NCBI GenBank assembly: GCA_016714225.1
Contig: JADJNS010000020.1
Location: 1 to 64,000 of the forward strand
Source of the DNA: Archangiaceae bacterium
Lineage (GTDB): Bacteria > Myxococcota > Myxococcia > Myxococcales > Myxococcaceae
Direction of reading: 5' to 3'
DNA length: 64,000 nucleotides
Part shown: piece after piece, positions 7,877-17,106 of the stretch
Numbering within the stretch: position 1 is the first letter of the stretch
Layout of the letters: each line of letters begins with the position of its first letter
Position numbers and translations under genes: made by a program
Notes under the pieces: generated by a model
Told to the model about the DNA's origin: nothing
Seen by the model: only the letters and a program-made list of their open reading frames with translations
Databases searched by the model: none

Positions 7877-10714
7877 ATGAGCCCTCATCGACGACACCGC
7901 GGAGCCTGGTGTGCAGCCCTCGCGCTCCTGAGCTGCACCAACCCCACCGACGCGCTCGGCGAATTGGAGCAGGCCGCCGGCGCGTGCGCGGTCTCCACCT
8001 GCAGCGGCACCGCGTGCGACGACTTTCAACCCACCGACGAGCTGCAGGCGGTTTCTCCGCCGCGGCACGGCGCGCCCGAGACGGTGGTGCCACCACCGCC
8101 GTTGGTGCGGCGAAATCTCCGACTCATCCAAGAGACCGATCGCTACACGCGGCCCATCATCCCCGTGTACCGCACGACGCCCGATGGCCGGGTGGCGATG
8201 CTCTACTCGAAGGTCGCCACCGTCCGGCTCGAGGCGCTCAAAGACGGCCCCATCGTCAAACAGAACGATCAGCTCGGCGCGCGCATCTACGGCGACAACC
8301 GGGTTCGGTTGGATCTGCTCCACCGGTCGCTCCCGGCTTCGGCCGAGCTCTCGGCTGCGAATCTCTTCTTCTGCCAGCCGAAGGTCGCCAACCCCACCGC
8401 CTGCGGCACGAACGGCAGAGACGACTGCTACGACCTGGTCATCGTGGCGCCGGTGCACGTGGAGACCGCGACCGAGAAGGGCACCGTGCTGCAGGGCATA
8501 CCGGTGAAGGTTCGCGTCTCGAACCCGAAGACGCCCGCGGCCGAGGTCGCCGCGGTCGACGTCGAGCCGCAGTCGAACTGGAAGCTGTCGGGCCCCCCCA
8601 TTCCCTTCAACGAGACGGCCGAGCTGGTGGTCACTGCCGACGGCCGCCTGATGAGCGGGCGATTGCTCGCCGCCAGTGAAGAAGACGCCACCGTCACCCG
8701 GTACACGCTCGACAATGGCGACGTCGCCGAGCGCGACTTCAGCCTCTTCTACACGTACGCCGAAGAGCCGTGCGACGTGCGCGCCTGGTTCGCGCGCGCC
8801 AACGGCGCGTTCACCTCGCTGCGGCCCATTCCCGCGGCACCCTACGACCGGCGCCTCAAGACGACCGCCGGTGCTCCCCGGTACGGCCTCGCCGCGCGGC
8901 CCCTGCGAAACCCGAACGGCAGGGTCTACGCCGAGACCGACGTGCTGAGCGGCGCCTACCCGTGGATGGACAAGCACGGCAACAACCTCATCTACTCGAC
9001 CACCCGCCCGAACCTGGTGCGCACCGAAGGCACGGCGCGCTTCCCGGTCAACCGCGAGACGGGCCTGCTGCAGGTCATCGACACCTCGCCCCGAGGCTTC
9101 GCCACGGTGGGCTCGTGGACTCAGGGGCGCGAGGTGATGCTCGACGGCCTCATCAACAGCGACGACTTCGGCATCGAGGCCGGAGACACGCACAAGATCG
9201 GCCTCTATCGCTCGTCGACCTCACCCATCGCGGTGCGGGTCAACGGCGGCGGCAAGTTCAGCGAGAACAACCTCACGATGAAGGACTTTCGCGGCAACAA
9301 CCACCACATCGAGTCGACCGAGAACAACACGTACATGCACCTGGGCAGCCTGCCGGTCACGCCCCGCGACGTGGTGTGGACGGTGATTCGCGGCTTCGCT
9401 GCCGACGAGATCGCCTTCGACGACTTCATGGACCCCTACCTGGTGCTGTTCGCCGAGATGAACGCGTCGTGGAGCAGCGGGCCCAACCCGCGCTCGGGAA
9501 CCCTGCTCGACGGCTTCGACGCCGACGATGCCACGGGCGGGTGGGCCCACACGCCCTCTGCCATTCGGCTTCACAACGCCGCCACCTCGACCCTCTACGA
9601 TGTGGCTCGGCCCGGCGTGCTCGAAGGTGCGGGTCGCGTCGAGCCGGTCGCCCTCGGCGGCGTGCGCGGCCGCGGCCTGTGGCTCGAGCCCGAGACCCGC
9701 GCGCGCTTCGAGCTCAAAGAAGGCCTCGCCGCCCAGGCGGGCAGCTCTGGCTTCTACCTCGGCACCTTCGTCGACAGCCGAGACCCGATGACCGGCACGC
9801 GTCACCTGTTCTCGTTCGAGCCCACCTCGGGCGACCCGGTACGGGTGATGGTGAACGGAGGCTCGCAACTGCTCGTCACCCGGGGCAGCCAGACGCTCTC
9901 TTTCGATGCGTCGTGCCAGGTCGGCAGCTGGGCCTCTCGGTGGCACCACGTGGCGATTCTGGTCGAGAGCAGCGGCAAGGTCGTCGCGCTCCTCGATGGC
10001 AACCCGGTGGGCGCCCAGAGCTTCACCTCGCCGGTGCGCCTGTCGGGAGGCAGCGTGGTGCTGGGCGGGTCGGTCGCCGCGGTTCCCGGGCTGCGCGGCT
10101 GGTACGACGAGCTTCGCCTCGCGGTCGATGGCCCCGGCGGCCACCTCACCCGCGCGGCGTCGGTCGAGCTGCTGTGCAACTACGCGCGCGGCACGTCGGT
10201 GGGCGTCAGACCGGGCTCGCCCAGCCGCCCCGCCGCCGTCGCGGCGTCTTTCGCGCGCACCCGTGCGACCTCGGTCGGAGTCACCCTGCCGGTGGGCGGT
10301 CTGCTGTGGTGCGCCACCAACTACTCCCGCGACTACGCGCTCGGCCGCGGCTACCTGCCCGAGGGCACCTTCGCCTTTCGCGACGACGTGCTGAGCGAAG
10401 GCACCGCGCCGCTCGCCTTCAACCGCCCGCGCCCCGACTCGACCCAGCGCTCGTTCTGCTTGAGCTGCCACGTCGAGGCCAGCGCCGACCCGGGTCGGGT
10501 TGCGGGCCTCACCCTCTCCGCGCTCACTGGGCGGGCGGCCTCGGCCGAAGACGACGACCGCGCCCAGCCGATGCAGCCCCCGCTGCGCGGTCAGACCTCG
10601 CCCCAGGCCCGCGGCGCCATACCCGCCGGGTGGGTCACCGGCCCCGACGGCGTGAGCCGGCCCGAGCGCGACCTCGAAGGGCCGCTGCCGATTCTGCGCT
10701 GGCTCTTCCGGTAG
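7877..10714 (+). CDS. lipoprotein with LamG-like domain and a C-terminal c-type heme motif
   Basis: The 945-residue protein starts with a basic N-terminus and a lipobox ending in Cys20 (ALALLSC), so it is exported and probably surface-anchored. Residues of about 545-770 contain a LamG/concanavalin-like jelly roll, with a WHHVAILVESSGKVVALLDG segment and a GWYDELRLA closing strand. Near the C-terminus CLSCH (861-865) is a c-type heme attachment motif, followed by a Pro/Arg-rich tail. A single heme suggests electron transfer or redox sensing. The N-terminal half is beta-rich and unrecognised. The gene stands alone, with 73 bases to the next gene. Combining a glycan-binding fold with one heme is typical of myxobacterial surface proteins, but the substrate is unknown. 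Confidence 0.75.
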   Translation: MSPHRRHRGAWCAALALLSCTNPTDALGELEQAAGACAVSTCSGTACDDFQPTDELQAVSPPRHGAPETVVPPPPLVRRNLRLIQETDRYTRPIIPVYRTTPDGRVAMLYSKVATVRLEALKDGPIVKQNDQLGARIYGDNRVRLDLLHRSLPASAELSAANLFFCQPKVANPTACGTNGRDDCYDLVIVAPVHVETATEKGTVLQGIPVKVRVSNPKTPAAEVAAVDVEPQSNWKLSGPPIPFNETAELVVTADGRLMSGRLLAASEEDATVTRYTLDNGDVAERDFSLFYTYAEEPCDVRAWFARANGAFTSLRPIPAAPYDRRLKTTAGAPRYGLAARPLRNPNGRVYAETDVLSGAYPWMDKHGNNLIYSTTRPNLVRTEGTARFPVNRETGLLQVIDTSPRGFATVGSWTQGREVMLDGLINSDDFGIEAGDTHKIGLYRSSTSPIAVRVNGGGKFSENNLTMKDFRGNNHHIESTENNTYMHLGSLPVTPRDVVWTVIRGFAADEIAFDDFMDPYLVLFAEMNASWSSGPNPRSGTLLDGFDADDATGGWAHTPSAIRLHNAATSTLYDVARPGVLEGAGRVEPVALGGVRGRGLWLEPETRARFELKEGLAAQAGSSGFYLGTFVDSRDPMTGTRHLFSFEPTSGDPVRVMVNGGSQLLVTRGSQTLSFDASCQVGSWASRWHHVAILVESSGKVVALLDGNPVGAQSFTSPVRLSGGSVVLGGSVAAVPGLRGWYDELRLAVDGPGGHLTRAASVELLCNYARGTSVGVRPGSPSRPAAVAASFARTRATSVGVTLPVGGLLWCATNYSRDYALGRGYLPEGTFAFRDDVLSEGTAPLAFNRPRPDSTQRSFCLSCHVEASADPGRVAGLTLSALTGRAASAEDDDRAQPMQPPLRGQTSPQARGAIPAGWVTGPDGVSRPERDLEGPLPILRWLFR

Positions 10715-10787
10715 CCCGTCGCGCCAGGGTCATCACCGCGTCGGGATTACTCGACGGGCTTCGGCTGCTGCCGTTAAAAATGCGCGC

Positions 10788-11141
10788 ATGAGCTACGTCG
10801 ACGGATTTCTGATCGCAGTGCCCAAGAAGAACCTGAAGGCCTACGTGAAGATGGCGAAAGGAGGCGCACGCGTCTGGATGAAGTACGGCGCCCTCGAGTA
10901 CGTCGAGTGTGTCGGCGACGACCTCGACAACGGCATGGGCACCACCTTCAAGAAGCTGCTGAAGCTCAAGCCCACCGAGACCGCGGTCTTCGCGTACATC
11001 ACCTACAAGTCGCGCGCGCACCGAGACGCCGTGAACAAGAAGGTCATGAGCGACCCCTCGATGAGCGAAGGCCCGGCCCAGATGCCGTTCGACATGCGGC
11101 GCCTGTCCTTCGGCGGCTTCAAGCCGGTGGTGTCGCGATGA
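10788..11141 (+). CDS. DUF1428 family protein
   Basis: The 117-residue protein matches the DUF1428 family (dimeric alpha/beta barrel fold). It has the typical opening MSYVDGFLIAVPKKN, the central GALEYVECVGDD and the end MPFDMRRLSFGGFKPV. Members are small cytoplasmic proteins of unknown function, sometimes compared with antibiotic-monooxygenase-like folds. The start ATG 10788 has no Shine-Dalgarno, but an AT-rich TAAAAAT lies 6 bases upstream, compatible with a leaderless transcript. Its TGA overlaps the ATG of the next gene (ATGA), which implies translational coupling to the exported L7/L12-like protein. Confidence 0.9.
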   Translation: MSYVDGFLIAVPKKNLKAYVKMAKGGARVWMKYGALEYVECVGDDLDNGMGTTFKKLLKLKPTETAVFAYITYKSRAHRDAVNKKVMSDPSMSEGPAQMPFDMRRLSFGGFKPVVSR

Positions 11142-11668
11142 GAGCATCCAGCCTCGTTCTCATGCTGCTCGCGACATCGGCCTCTGCCGAGTCCGTGTGG
11201 CTCACCAACACCGGCGAACAGAAAATCTCGGTCATCAAAGAGGTGCGCACCGCCACCGGCCTCGGCCTCAAAGACTCGAAGGACCTCGTCGAGTCGACCC
11301 CCAAGCCGGTGAAGACCGGCCTCGACAAGAAGGCCGCCGAAGACCTCGCCGCGAAGCTCAGGTCCGTCGGGGCCACCGCCGAAGTCCGCCCTGACGGCGC
11401 GGAAGCGCCAGCAGCAAAGTCCGCCCCCGCCAAGGCGAGCGCCGAAGGCACGTACACCGTGATGCTCCAGTCGTTCGGGCAGGCGAAGATTCCCTGCATC
11501 AAGGTCGTGAAAGACACGCTCGGCCTCGGCCTCAAAGACGCCAAGGAGCTCGTCGAAAAGGCGCCCGTCGCCATCAAGACGAACCAGACGAAAGAAGACG
11601 CCGAGAAGCTCGCGAAGGCGCTCAACGACGCGGGCGGAGAAGCGAAAGCGCTCCTCGCCGGGAACTGA
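11138..11668 (+). CDS. exported protein of two ribosomal L7/L12 C-terminal-like modules
   Basis: The 176-residue protein begins with a signal peptide (LVLMLLATSASAES), cleaved near residue 18. It then has two modules of about 65 residues. Each carries the hallmark of the ribosomal protein L7/L12 C-terminal domain: KISVIKEVRTATGLGLKDSKDLVE (paraphrased; key residues K, VIKxVR, GLGLKDxK) at about 27-50, and a second copy with VKDTLGLGLKDAKELVE at about 125-141. Each ends in an Ala/Glu helix and an EVR or EAKA strand. In ribosomes this domain contacts translation GTPases. Here there is no N-terminal dimerisation domain and the protein is predicted to leave the cytoplasm, so it must do something else, perhaps protein binding. 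An Ala/Lys-rich linker separates the modules. It is coupled to the DUF1428 gene. Confidence 0.85.
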   Translation: MRASSLVLMLLATSASAESVWLTNTGEQKISVIKEVRTATGLGLKDSKDLVESTPKPVKTGLDKKAAEDLAAKLRSVGATAEVRPDGAEAPAAKSAPAKASAEGTYTVMLQSFGQAKIPCIKVVKDTLGLGLKDAKELVEKAPVAIKTNQTKEDAEKLAKALNDAGGEAKALLAGN

Positions 11669-11684
11669 CGCCGAGGCGACCGAG

Positions 11685-12161
<477 letters not shown>

Positions 12162-12192
12162 CGTCTAGCCCCTGTGGCGTACGAGCGCGGCG

Positions 12193-12420
12193 TCAGGCCG
12201 GCTGCAGCGCGGGTTCTGCCACGACCTGCGCCCGCGAGGGGCCGCATTCTCGCTTCCCCAGCTGCGCCCGCTCGAGCTCCCGCGCGATGCTGCGCCGGCA
12301 GCTGCCGCAGTCGGTGCCCGCACCGGTGCACGCGCTCACCGCGTCGACCGTTCGCGCTCCGTCTTCGATCGCCTCGGCGACCACCCGCTGGCTCACCGCT
12401 TTGCAGATGCACACGTACAT
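12193..12420 (-). CDS. bfd: bacterioferritin-associated ferredoxin
   Basis: The 75-residue protein has the [2Fe-2S] ligand set Cys4, Cys6, Cys38 and Cys41 (CxC-N31-CxxC) and the opening MYVCICKAVS of the Bfd family. Bfd docks on bacterioferritin and reduces its stored ferric iron so that it can be released. The last 20 or so residues extend past the usual domain. It is the first gene of the bfd-bfr unit and has a Fur-box-like site 23-41 bases before its start, which fits iron-starvation induction. Confidence 0.95.
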   Translation of the reverse strand: MYVCICKAVSQRVVAEAIEDGARTVDAVSACTGAGTDCGSCRRSIARELERAQLGKRECGPSRAQVVAEPALQPA

Positions 12421-12442
12421 GAAAGAACCCTCGCGAGAGTTT

Positions 12443-12461
12443 GATAATGATTCTCAAAATC
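12443..12461. promoter_or_regulatory. Fur-box-like operator
   Basis: The 19-base stretch GATAATGATTCTCAAAATC matches the classical Fur box at 15 of 19 positions. It lies in the 166-base gap between bfd (start 12420, minus) and the divergent esterase/peptidase gene (start 12587, plus). Fur with Fe(II) would repress bfd, and possibly the divergent gene too. Confidence 0.75.
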
Positions 12462-12586
12462 ACGCGCAAGGGTCAAGGGGCCGTCGCCCCCACGTGTCAC
12501 CCCCGGTTGGCCGGGTGAGCAAATCGTGGCCTTTGGTTTACAAAGGCGGCTCGCATTTCTCTCGGCCGAGTGGGCGAAACAACGAC

Positions 12587-15241
12587 ATGAAGGTTCAAGG
12601 GGATTCGGCCTCTTCCACCCGGCGTACGACCTCGAGCTCCAGCACCTCGGCGACGACGGGCAGCAGCGGCACCGCTGCCGCGCCGACGGCCCAGCGCAAA
12701 GAGTCGCTCGAGCTCGAAGCCCCGGTCGCTCACAGCAACGCGCTCGACGGCGCGCTTCGGCAGCCGCGCCGCATCGGCCCCGAGCAGGCCGGCAAGGTCG
12801 GCGACCTGGTCGCCGCGCCGCCCATCACCGCAACCGTTGGAGAGGTGCTCGGCGCCAAGGCGAAGCTCGACCAGAAGATCGCCGCCGACCCTGGCGTGCT
12901 GGCGAAGCTGCGCGCGGCTCCGTTTCCCAAGAGCGGCGCGGGCCAGCTCGAGTGGGCGCTGGCGCGGCCGGCTGACCTGAAGAACCTCGACAACCCGGTG
13001 TGGACCACCGCCACCAACGACGCGCGCGCGTCGCTGGTCTCGTTCTCGCGCGGCATTCTCGACGCCGCGCAGGCCGGCCTGCCGCTGAGCGACGATTGGG
13101 AGCAGCGGGCGTTGGCGGCGCGCAACGCCGCCGCGTCGAGCTTCCAGCAGGTCACCGCGCTGCAGCAGCAGCCCTTTCCCGCCCAGGCTCCGCTCGACCT
13201 GCAGCTGCAGTGGGCCGCCGCGATGACCTACGCGTGGGACTGGACCTCGAACCCCGCGGTGAACGCCGACCCCAGGGCGCGCGCGCTGGTCTCCTTCGTC
13301 AGCGGAGTGCTGGGCAAAGACACCAACAACGGCCCCGCCACCGTGCTCGCCTCCGAGCGCCGCACCTTGAAGGTCGACGGCGACACCCGCGTGTTCGCGC
13401 TGCACACCCCGCCCGGCAAGCCTCCGGCGAGCGGCTGGCCCACGGTGCTCTTCTTTCACGGCAGCTTCGGCGGCCACGCGCCCGAGCAGAACGACGAGTA
13501 CCAGCAGCTCAACGCCCTCGCCGACGCCCACGGCTTTCAGGTCGTCTACCCGGTGGGTCTGCCGCAAGACCGCGCCGACGCGCAGACCGGCCGCGGCATG
13601 CTGAACTGGGACCCGGTCGGCGCCGGCCCCGGCGGCGCAAACGACCGCTTCGTGCACCTGCTGCTGCAGAAGTTCACCCAGGACCAGGGCGCGCACCGGG
13701 CCGACCCCCAGCGCATCTTCGTCGCCGGCCACAGCCAGGGAGGCTTCTACACCTCCGACCTGGTGGCCGCGTACCCGCAAGAGTTCGCCGGCGCCGCGGT
13801 GTTCGGCGCGGGCATGGGCAGCGTCGCCGAGGGCAACGACCTGAAGCGGCTCTCCCGCCGCACTCCCACCCTGCTCCGCGTCGGCACCGACGACATGCAC
13901 ATCGGCGTCGCCGAGCGCATGGCCACCCGCTTCGAGGTCGCCGGCTTCGGAGCCGCGCTGCGCTTCGACCGCCTGCCCGCCCGCGGCCACGAGGTGCTCG
14001 CCGAGGACTTCGAGAACGCGCTCTCGTTCTTCGAGCAGCAGCCCTCTTTCGCCGCCTCACAGGCGGGCAAGGCCGACGGCAACACCGGCGAGCTGTACCC
14101 CAAGCCGCCGCTGACCATCGACGCGCTCGACCTGCGCGCGCTGCCCCCCGCGCTGCTCGCCCAGCCGTACCTGGTGCGGGTGGTGCAGTCGCTCGCGGTG
14201 AACCCGTACCTCAACGTCGAGAACGACCCCTCGCGCCTCACCGTCGCCGAGTACCAGCTCACGCTGCAGTACCTGCAGACCTTCCCCCCGCAGATGCAGC
14301 GGGCCATCGTGCAGCTGCAGCAGTTCTTCGTGAACCAGCCGCCGCCCGAGGGCAAGCAGGTGAACCTCGGCGCGCCTCCTCGAGAGCTGGCCGCGAGCCG
14401 AGACGCGATGCTGGCGCTGACGTGGTTGGCGCAGAGCCCCTACGCGCAGCTCGACGCCTACCCCAACATCGTCACCGCCGAAGAGGCCGCCGTCGCCTAC
14501 GAGGTGCGCGACCAGATGCCGCCGCAGGTGCGCGCCGGCTTCGAAGAGGTGCGGTCGTACTTCTGGGGCGGGCCCCAGGCCCAGGGCCCCGACCTGCGCC
14601 AGCGCAACGTCGAGACCCTGCCCGGCGGAGCGAAGCTCGAGAGCTACCCCGGCAGTGACCAGGCGAAGCAGAAGCTCAGCGCGCTGGTTCAGGGGCTGAG
14701 CCGCGACCCCGAGTTCGCCGCGCTGCTGGCGCGCGCCACGCTGGTGATCGGCCCGCCCGGCCGCGCGCTCGACGCGGTGCCCGAGCTGGGCTCCGACTAC
14801 GCCGGCGCCGAGGGCGTGGCCACCTCGTTCGGCTTCGACGGCAACGGCCGGCAGGTGAAGGCGCCGGCGTTCATGGTCACCGACGCCTCGATTCGCCAGT
14901 GGAACCTGGGCGCCGGCCACGAGCTGTTGCACCTGCTGCGCTTCGCCAAGGGCGACGCCGCGGGGCAGCGCTGCGCCCAGGTCTGGCAGCAGATCGGCGG
15001 CAGAGACGGCCAGCCCGACGGCTACCCCAACGCGGAAGAGATGTTCGCGTACCTCGGCCAGTGGTACCTCGCCGGCTTCGGCGACGAGCTGAAGCAGGTC
15101 TGCCCCGAGGGGTACGCGCTGTGCCGAGACTTCATCGGCACCGCGCGCATCGACCCCGGCCCCCTGCAGAAGGCCGACGCGCTCACCTCACTGCAGGGCC
15201 TGCTGGGCTGGTTCCGCTCGGGTCAGCACGGCCAGAGCTGA
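12587..15241 (+). CDS. two-headed protein: esterase-like alpha/beta hydrolase plus HExxH peptidase-like domain
   Basis: From ATG 12587 the protein has 884 residues. The frame is open further upstream, but that part crosses the Fur box and bfd and is not protein-like. The first 40 residues are Ser/Thr-rich and disordered, with no classical signal peptide. A PHB-depolymerase/feruloyl-esterase-like hydrolase occupies about 245-490, with oxyanion region LFFHGSFGG and nucleophile elbow GHSQGGF near 382, and His candidates near RGHEVL. A helical, Gln/Pro-rich linker follows. The C-terminal part has GHELLHLLRF near 778 (HExxH zinc motif) and a third-ligand candidate in YPNAEEMFAYLG near 815, reminiscent of M91/NleD-like putative effectors. 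Peptidase activity is inferred from the motif only. No neighbour suggests a chaperone or secretion partner. Confidence 0.7.
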   Translation: MKVQGDSASSTRRTTSSSSTSATTGSSGTAAAPTAQRKESLELEAPVAHSNALDGALRQPRRIGPEQAGKVGDLVAAPPITATVGEVLGAKAKLDQKIAADPGVLAKLRAAPFPKSGAGQLEWALARPADLKNLDNPVWTTATNDARASLVSFSRGILDAAQAGLPLSDDWEQRALAARNAAASSFQQVTALQQQPFPAQAPLDLQLQWAAAMTYAWDWTSNPAVNADPRARALVSFVSGVLGKDTNNGPATVLASERRTLKVDGDTRVFALHTPPGKPPASGWPTVLFFHGSFGGHAPEQNDEYQQLNALADAHGFQVVYPVGLPQDRADAQTGRGMLNWDPVGAGPGGANDRFVHLLLQKFTQDQGAHRADPQRIFVAGHSQGGFYTSDLVAAYPQEFAGAAVFGAGMGSVAEGNDLKRLSRRTPTLLRVGTDDMHIGVAERMATRFEVAGFGAALRFDRLPARGHEVLAEDFENALSFFEQQPSFAASQAGKADGNTGELYPKPPLTIDALDLRALPPALLAQPYLVRVVQSLAVNPYLNVENDPSRLTVAEYQLTLQYLQTFPPQMQRAIVQLQQFFVNQPPPEGKQVNLGAPPRELAASRDAMLALTWLAQSPYAQLDAYPNIVTAEEAAVAYEVRDQMPPQVRAGFEEVRSYFWGGPQAQGPDLRQRNVETLPGGAKLESYPGSDQAKQKLSALVQGLSRDPEFAALLARATLVIGPPGRALDAVPELGSDYAGAEGVATSFGFDGNGRQVKAPAFMVTDASIRQWNLGAGHELLHLLRFAKGDAAGQRCAQVWQQIGGRDGQPDGYPNAEEMFAYLGQWYLAGFGDELKQVCPEGYALCRDFIGTARIDPGPLQKADALTSLQGLLGWFRSGQHGQS

Positions 15242-15487
15242 CCCGCACGACCTCGAGCCGAGGCGCGGGGCCCTTCTCCTGACCGGCTTCGAGCTCGCAA
15301 GGGTGAGCAGCAGGCTGCTGACCCACGACCAGCGTGAGCAACGGCCGAGTCTCCAACAACGCGCGCCGCGAGCAGTGACCGAACATGCCCGTCAGACTCA
15401 TCGGCCCGGGCCTGCTCGGCCACGCATTCGCCTGGCCGTCACCGTCCGGTGCGGTGCGCCCTCTCACCGACGTATGCTGCGCGTTCG

Positions 15488-16528
15488 ATGCGCGCCCCCT
15501 TCATCGCCCTGCTCTCTCTCGTGGTCGCTGCCTGCGACCCCGCTATCGCCCCTGAAGACGCCGGCTCGAACGCGGGCGGCCGTGGCGGCACTGCCGGCGG
15601 CGCCGCCACCGCGGGCGGCTCGGGAGGAAACAGCGGAGGCAGCGGCGGGGGAAGCGCCGGCGGCAGCACCGCCGGGGGCAGCGGCGGCCAGAGCGGCGGC
15701 AGCACCGCCGGCGGCAGCGGCGGCCAGAGCGGCGGCCGCGCCGGAGGCAGCGCAGGCGGCAGCACCTCGGGCGACGCCGGCACCACCGATGGCGGCCGCG
15801 CGGCGTTCTTCGGCGACTCGCGCTGCGCCGACGCGGGCTTCAAGCTCTGCGAAGACTTCGAGTCGGGCGTCATCAACGCGAGCACGTGGACCCAGACCGG
15901 CGCCGCAAGCCTCGCGGTGAGCACCGGCGACCACGCGCGCGGCACCCGCGCCCTGCACATCACCAAGACCGGCAACGGCAGCGCGTACCTGCGCGAGACC
16001 AAGACCTTCCCCGCGACCAACAACACCTACTGGGGCCGCGCCTTCTACAAGTTCATCGCGCTGCCGGTCACCACCGCTGCGATGACCTACTCGCACTGGA
16101 CCATCGTGGGCGCCACCGGCAACGTGGTGAACGGCGAGATTCGCCTCTCGGGTCAGCTCAGCAACGGCCGCAATCTCTTCGGCGTCGGCACCGACAACCG
16201 CACCCAGGACGGCGGCACCGGCGACTGGACCAACTCCGACAAAGATCCCAACAACATGCCGCGCGCGGTGCCCTTGAACGAGTGGATGTGCCTCGAGTGG
16301 CTACACGACGGCGCCAACGACGAGACCCGCTTCTACTGGGACGGCGTCGAGCACCCCTCGATGCACACCACCCGAACCATGCACGGCGGCAACTCGAACC
16401 CCTTCATCCTCCCCCAGTTCACCGCGGTGTGGGTCGGCTGGGCCGAGTACCAGGCGTCGACCGAGCCCTTCGAGATGTGGGTCGACGAGATCGCCATCGA
16501 CTCGCAGCGCATCGGCTGCGTGCGCTGA
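15488..16528 (+). CDS. lipoprotein with Gly-Ser linker and lyase/lectin-like domain
   Basis: The 346-residue protein has a lipoprotein signal (LLSLVVAAC, Cys16), then about 90 residues of GGSGGQSGGSTA-type linker. A compact domain of about 230 residues follows, opening CADAGFKLCEDFESG and containing AYLRETKTF, YWGRAFYKF, HWTIVGATG and EMWVDEIAID strands. This layout is like the jelly-roll polysaccharide-lyase/LamG-like domains found in many myxobacterial lipoproteins. No catalytic residues can be assigned. TATGCT at 15473-15478, nine bases before the ATG and without a Shine-Dalgarno, suggests a nearly leaderless message. It begins a run of four exported-protein genes on the plus strand. Confidence 0.7.
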   Translation: MRAPFIALLSLVVAACDPAIAPEDAGSNAGGRGGTAGGAATAGGSGGNSGGSGGGSAGGSTAGGSGGQSGGSTAGGSGGQSGGRAGGSAGGSTSGDAGTTDGGRAAFFGDSRCADAGFKLCEDFESGVINASTWTQTGAASLAVSTGDHARGTRALHITKTGNGSAYLRETKTFPATNNTYWGRAFYKFIALPVTTAAMTYSHWTIVGATGNVVNGEIRLSGQLSNGRNLFGVGTDNRTQDGGTGDWTNSDKDPNNMPRAVPLNEWMCLEWLHDGANDETRFYWDGVEHPSMHTTRTMHGGNSNPFILPQFTAVWVGWAEYQASTEPFEMWVDEIAIDSQRIGCVR

Positions 16529-16587
16529 AGGCACCTGTAAGGCCGGGTAGGACGGGAAGGACGGGTAGGCGCTGACCCGCCAGCTTC

Positions 16588-16616
16588 TTGGGGGCGGCGG
16601 CCGCCTCCGCTACACT
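16588..16616 (+). promoter_or_regulatory. predicted sigma-70-type promoter
   Basis: TTGGGG at 16588-16593 and TACACT at 16611-16616 are separated by exactly 17 bases. The start codon at 16631 is only 14 bases beyond the -10 box, so the leader would be very short. The upstream gap (16545-16568) has three imperfect GGACGGGT-like repeats. Confidence 0.45.
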
Positions 16617-16630
16617 CTTGTTTCCCCTTC

Positions 16631-17104
16631 ATGCGCGTCTCTTTTCTCCTGCTCGTGGCAGCAGCGGCTTGTCAGCGCCCCGCCGACCACTTCGATGTCG
16701 ACGTGGTCCCACTCGCCAGAGGCACCGAGCCGGCCAGCTTCGCCGAGCCGAGGGTGACGCGTGCCGCGGTCGAGCTGCCGCCGGTTCGCGCCAGGTCGAC
16801 GGTGACCCGCGAGCCCTCGACCGCGATGACGCCCGCCGAGGTGCAGCAGCTCACCATCGGCGTCGACGTCAGCGGCGCGCAGGGGCAAGAGCTCTCGCTC
16901 GAGCTCAGCCTGCCCGACGGCACCATGTACCAGCGCCTGTCGCAGACCCTGGGCCCCGACCCGTGGCACCCCCAGCACGTCGACTTCGTCGTCCCCGTCA
17001 CCGGCACGTGGATCGACTCTTTCGACCTCACCGGCACCTGGGACTCGCACGTCTATCTCGGGCCCGCCGAGCTGCTCCACGACACCTTCGAGCTCAAACC
17101 GTGA
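16631..17104 (+). CDS. small lipoprotein, 157 aa
   Basis: The signal MRVSFLLLVAAAAC places the lipidated Cys at 14. The mature protein is about 143 residues. The N-terminal half is Pro/Arg-rich and extended. The C-terminal half (LTIGVDVSGAQGQELSLELS, VDFVVPVTGTWIDSFDL) looks like a beta-sandwich. I do not recognise the family. The following gene begins two bases after its stop, so the two are likely co-transcribed and may form a pair in which this lipoprotein helps place or retain its secreted partner. Confidence 0.65.
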   Translation: MRVSFLLLVAAAACQRPADHFDVDVVPLARGTEPASFAEPRVTRAAVELPPVRARSTVTREPSTAMTPAEVQQLTIGVDVSGAQGQELSLELSLPDGTMYQRLSQTLGPDPWHPQHVDFVVPVTGTWIDSFDLTGTWDSHVYLGPAELLHDTFELKP

Positions 17105-17106
17105 CG

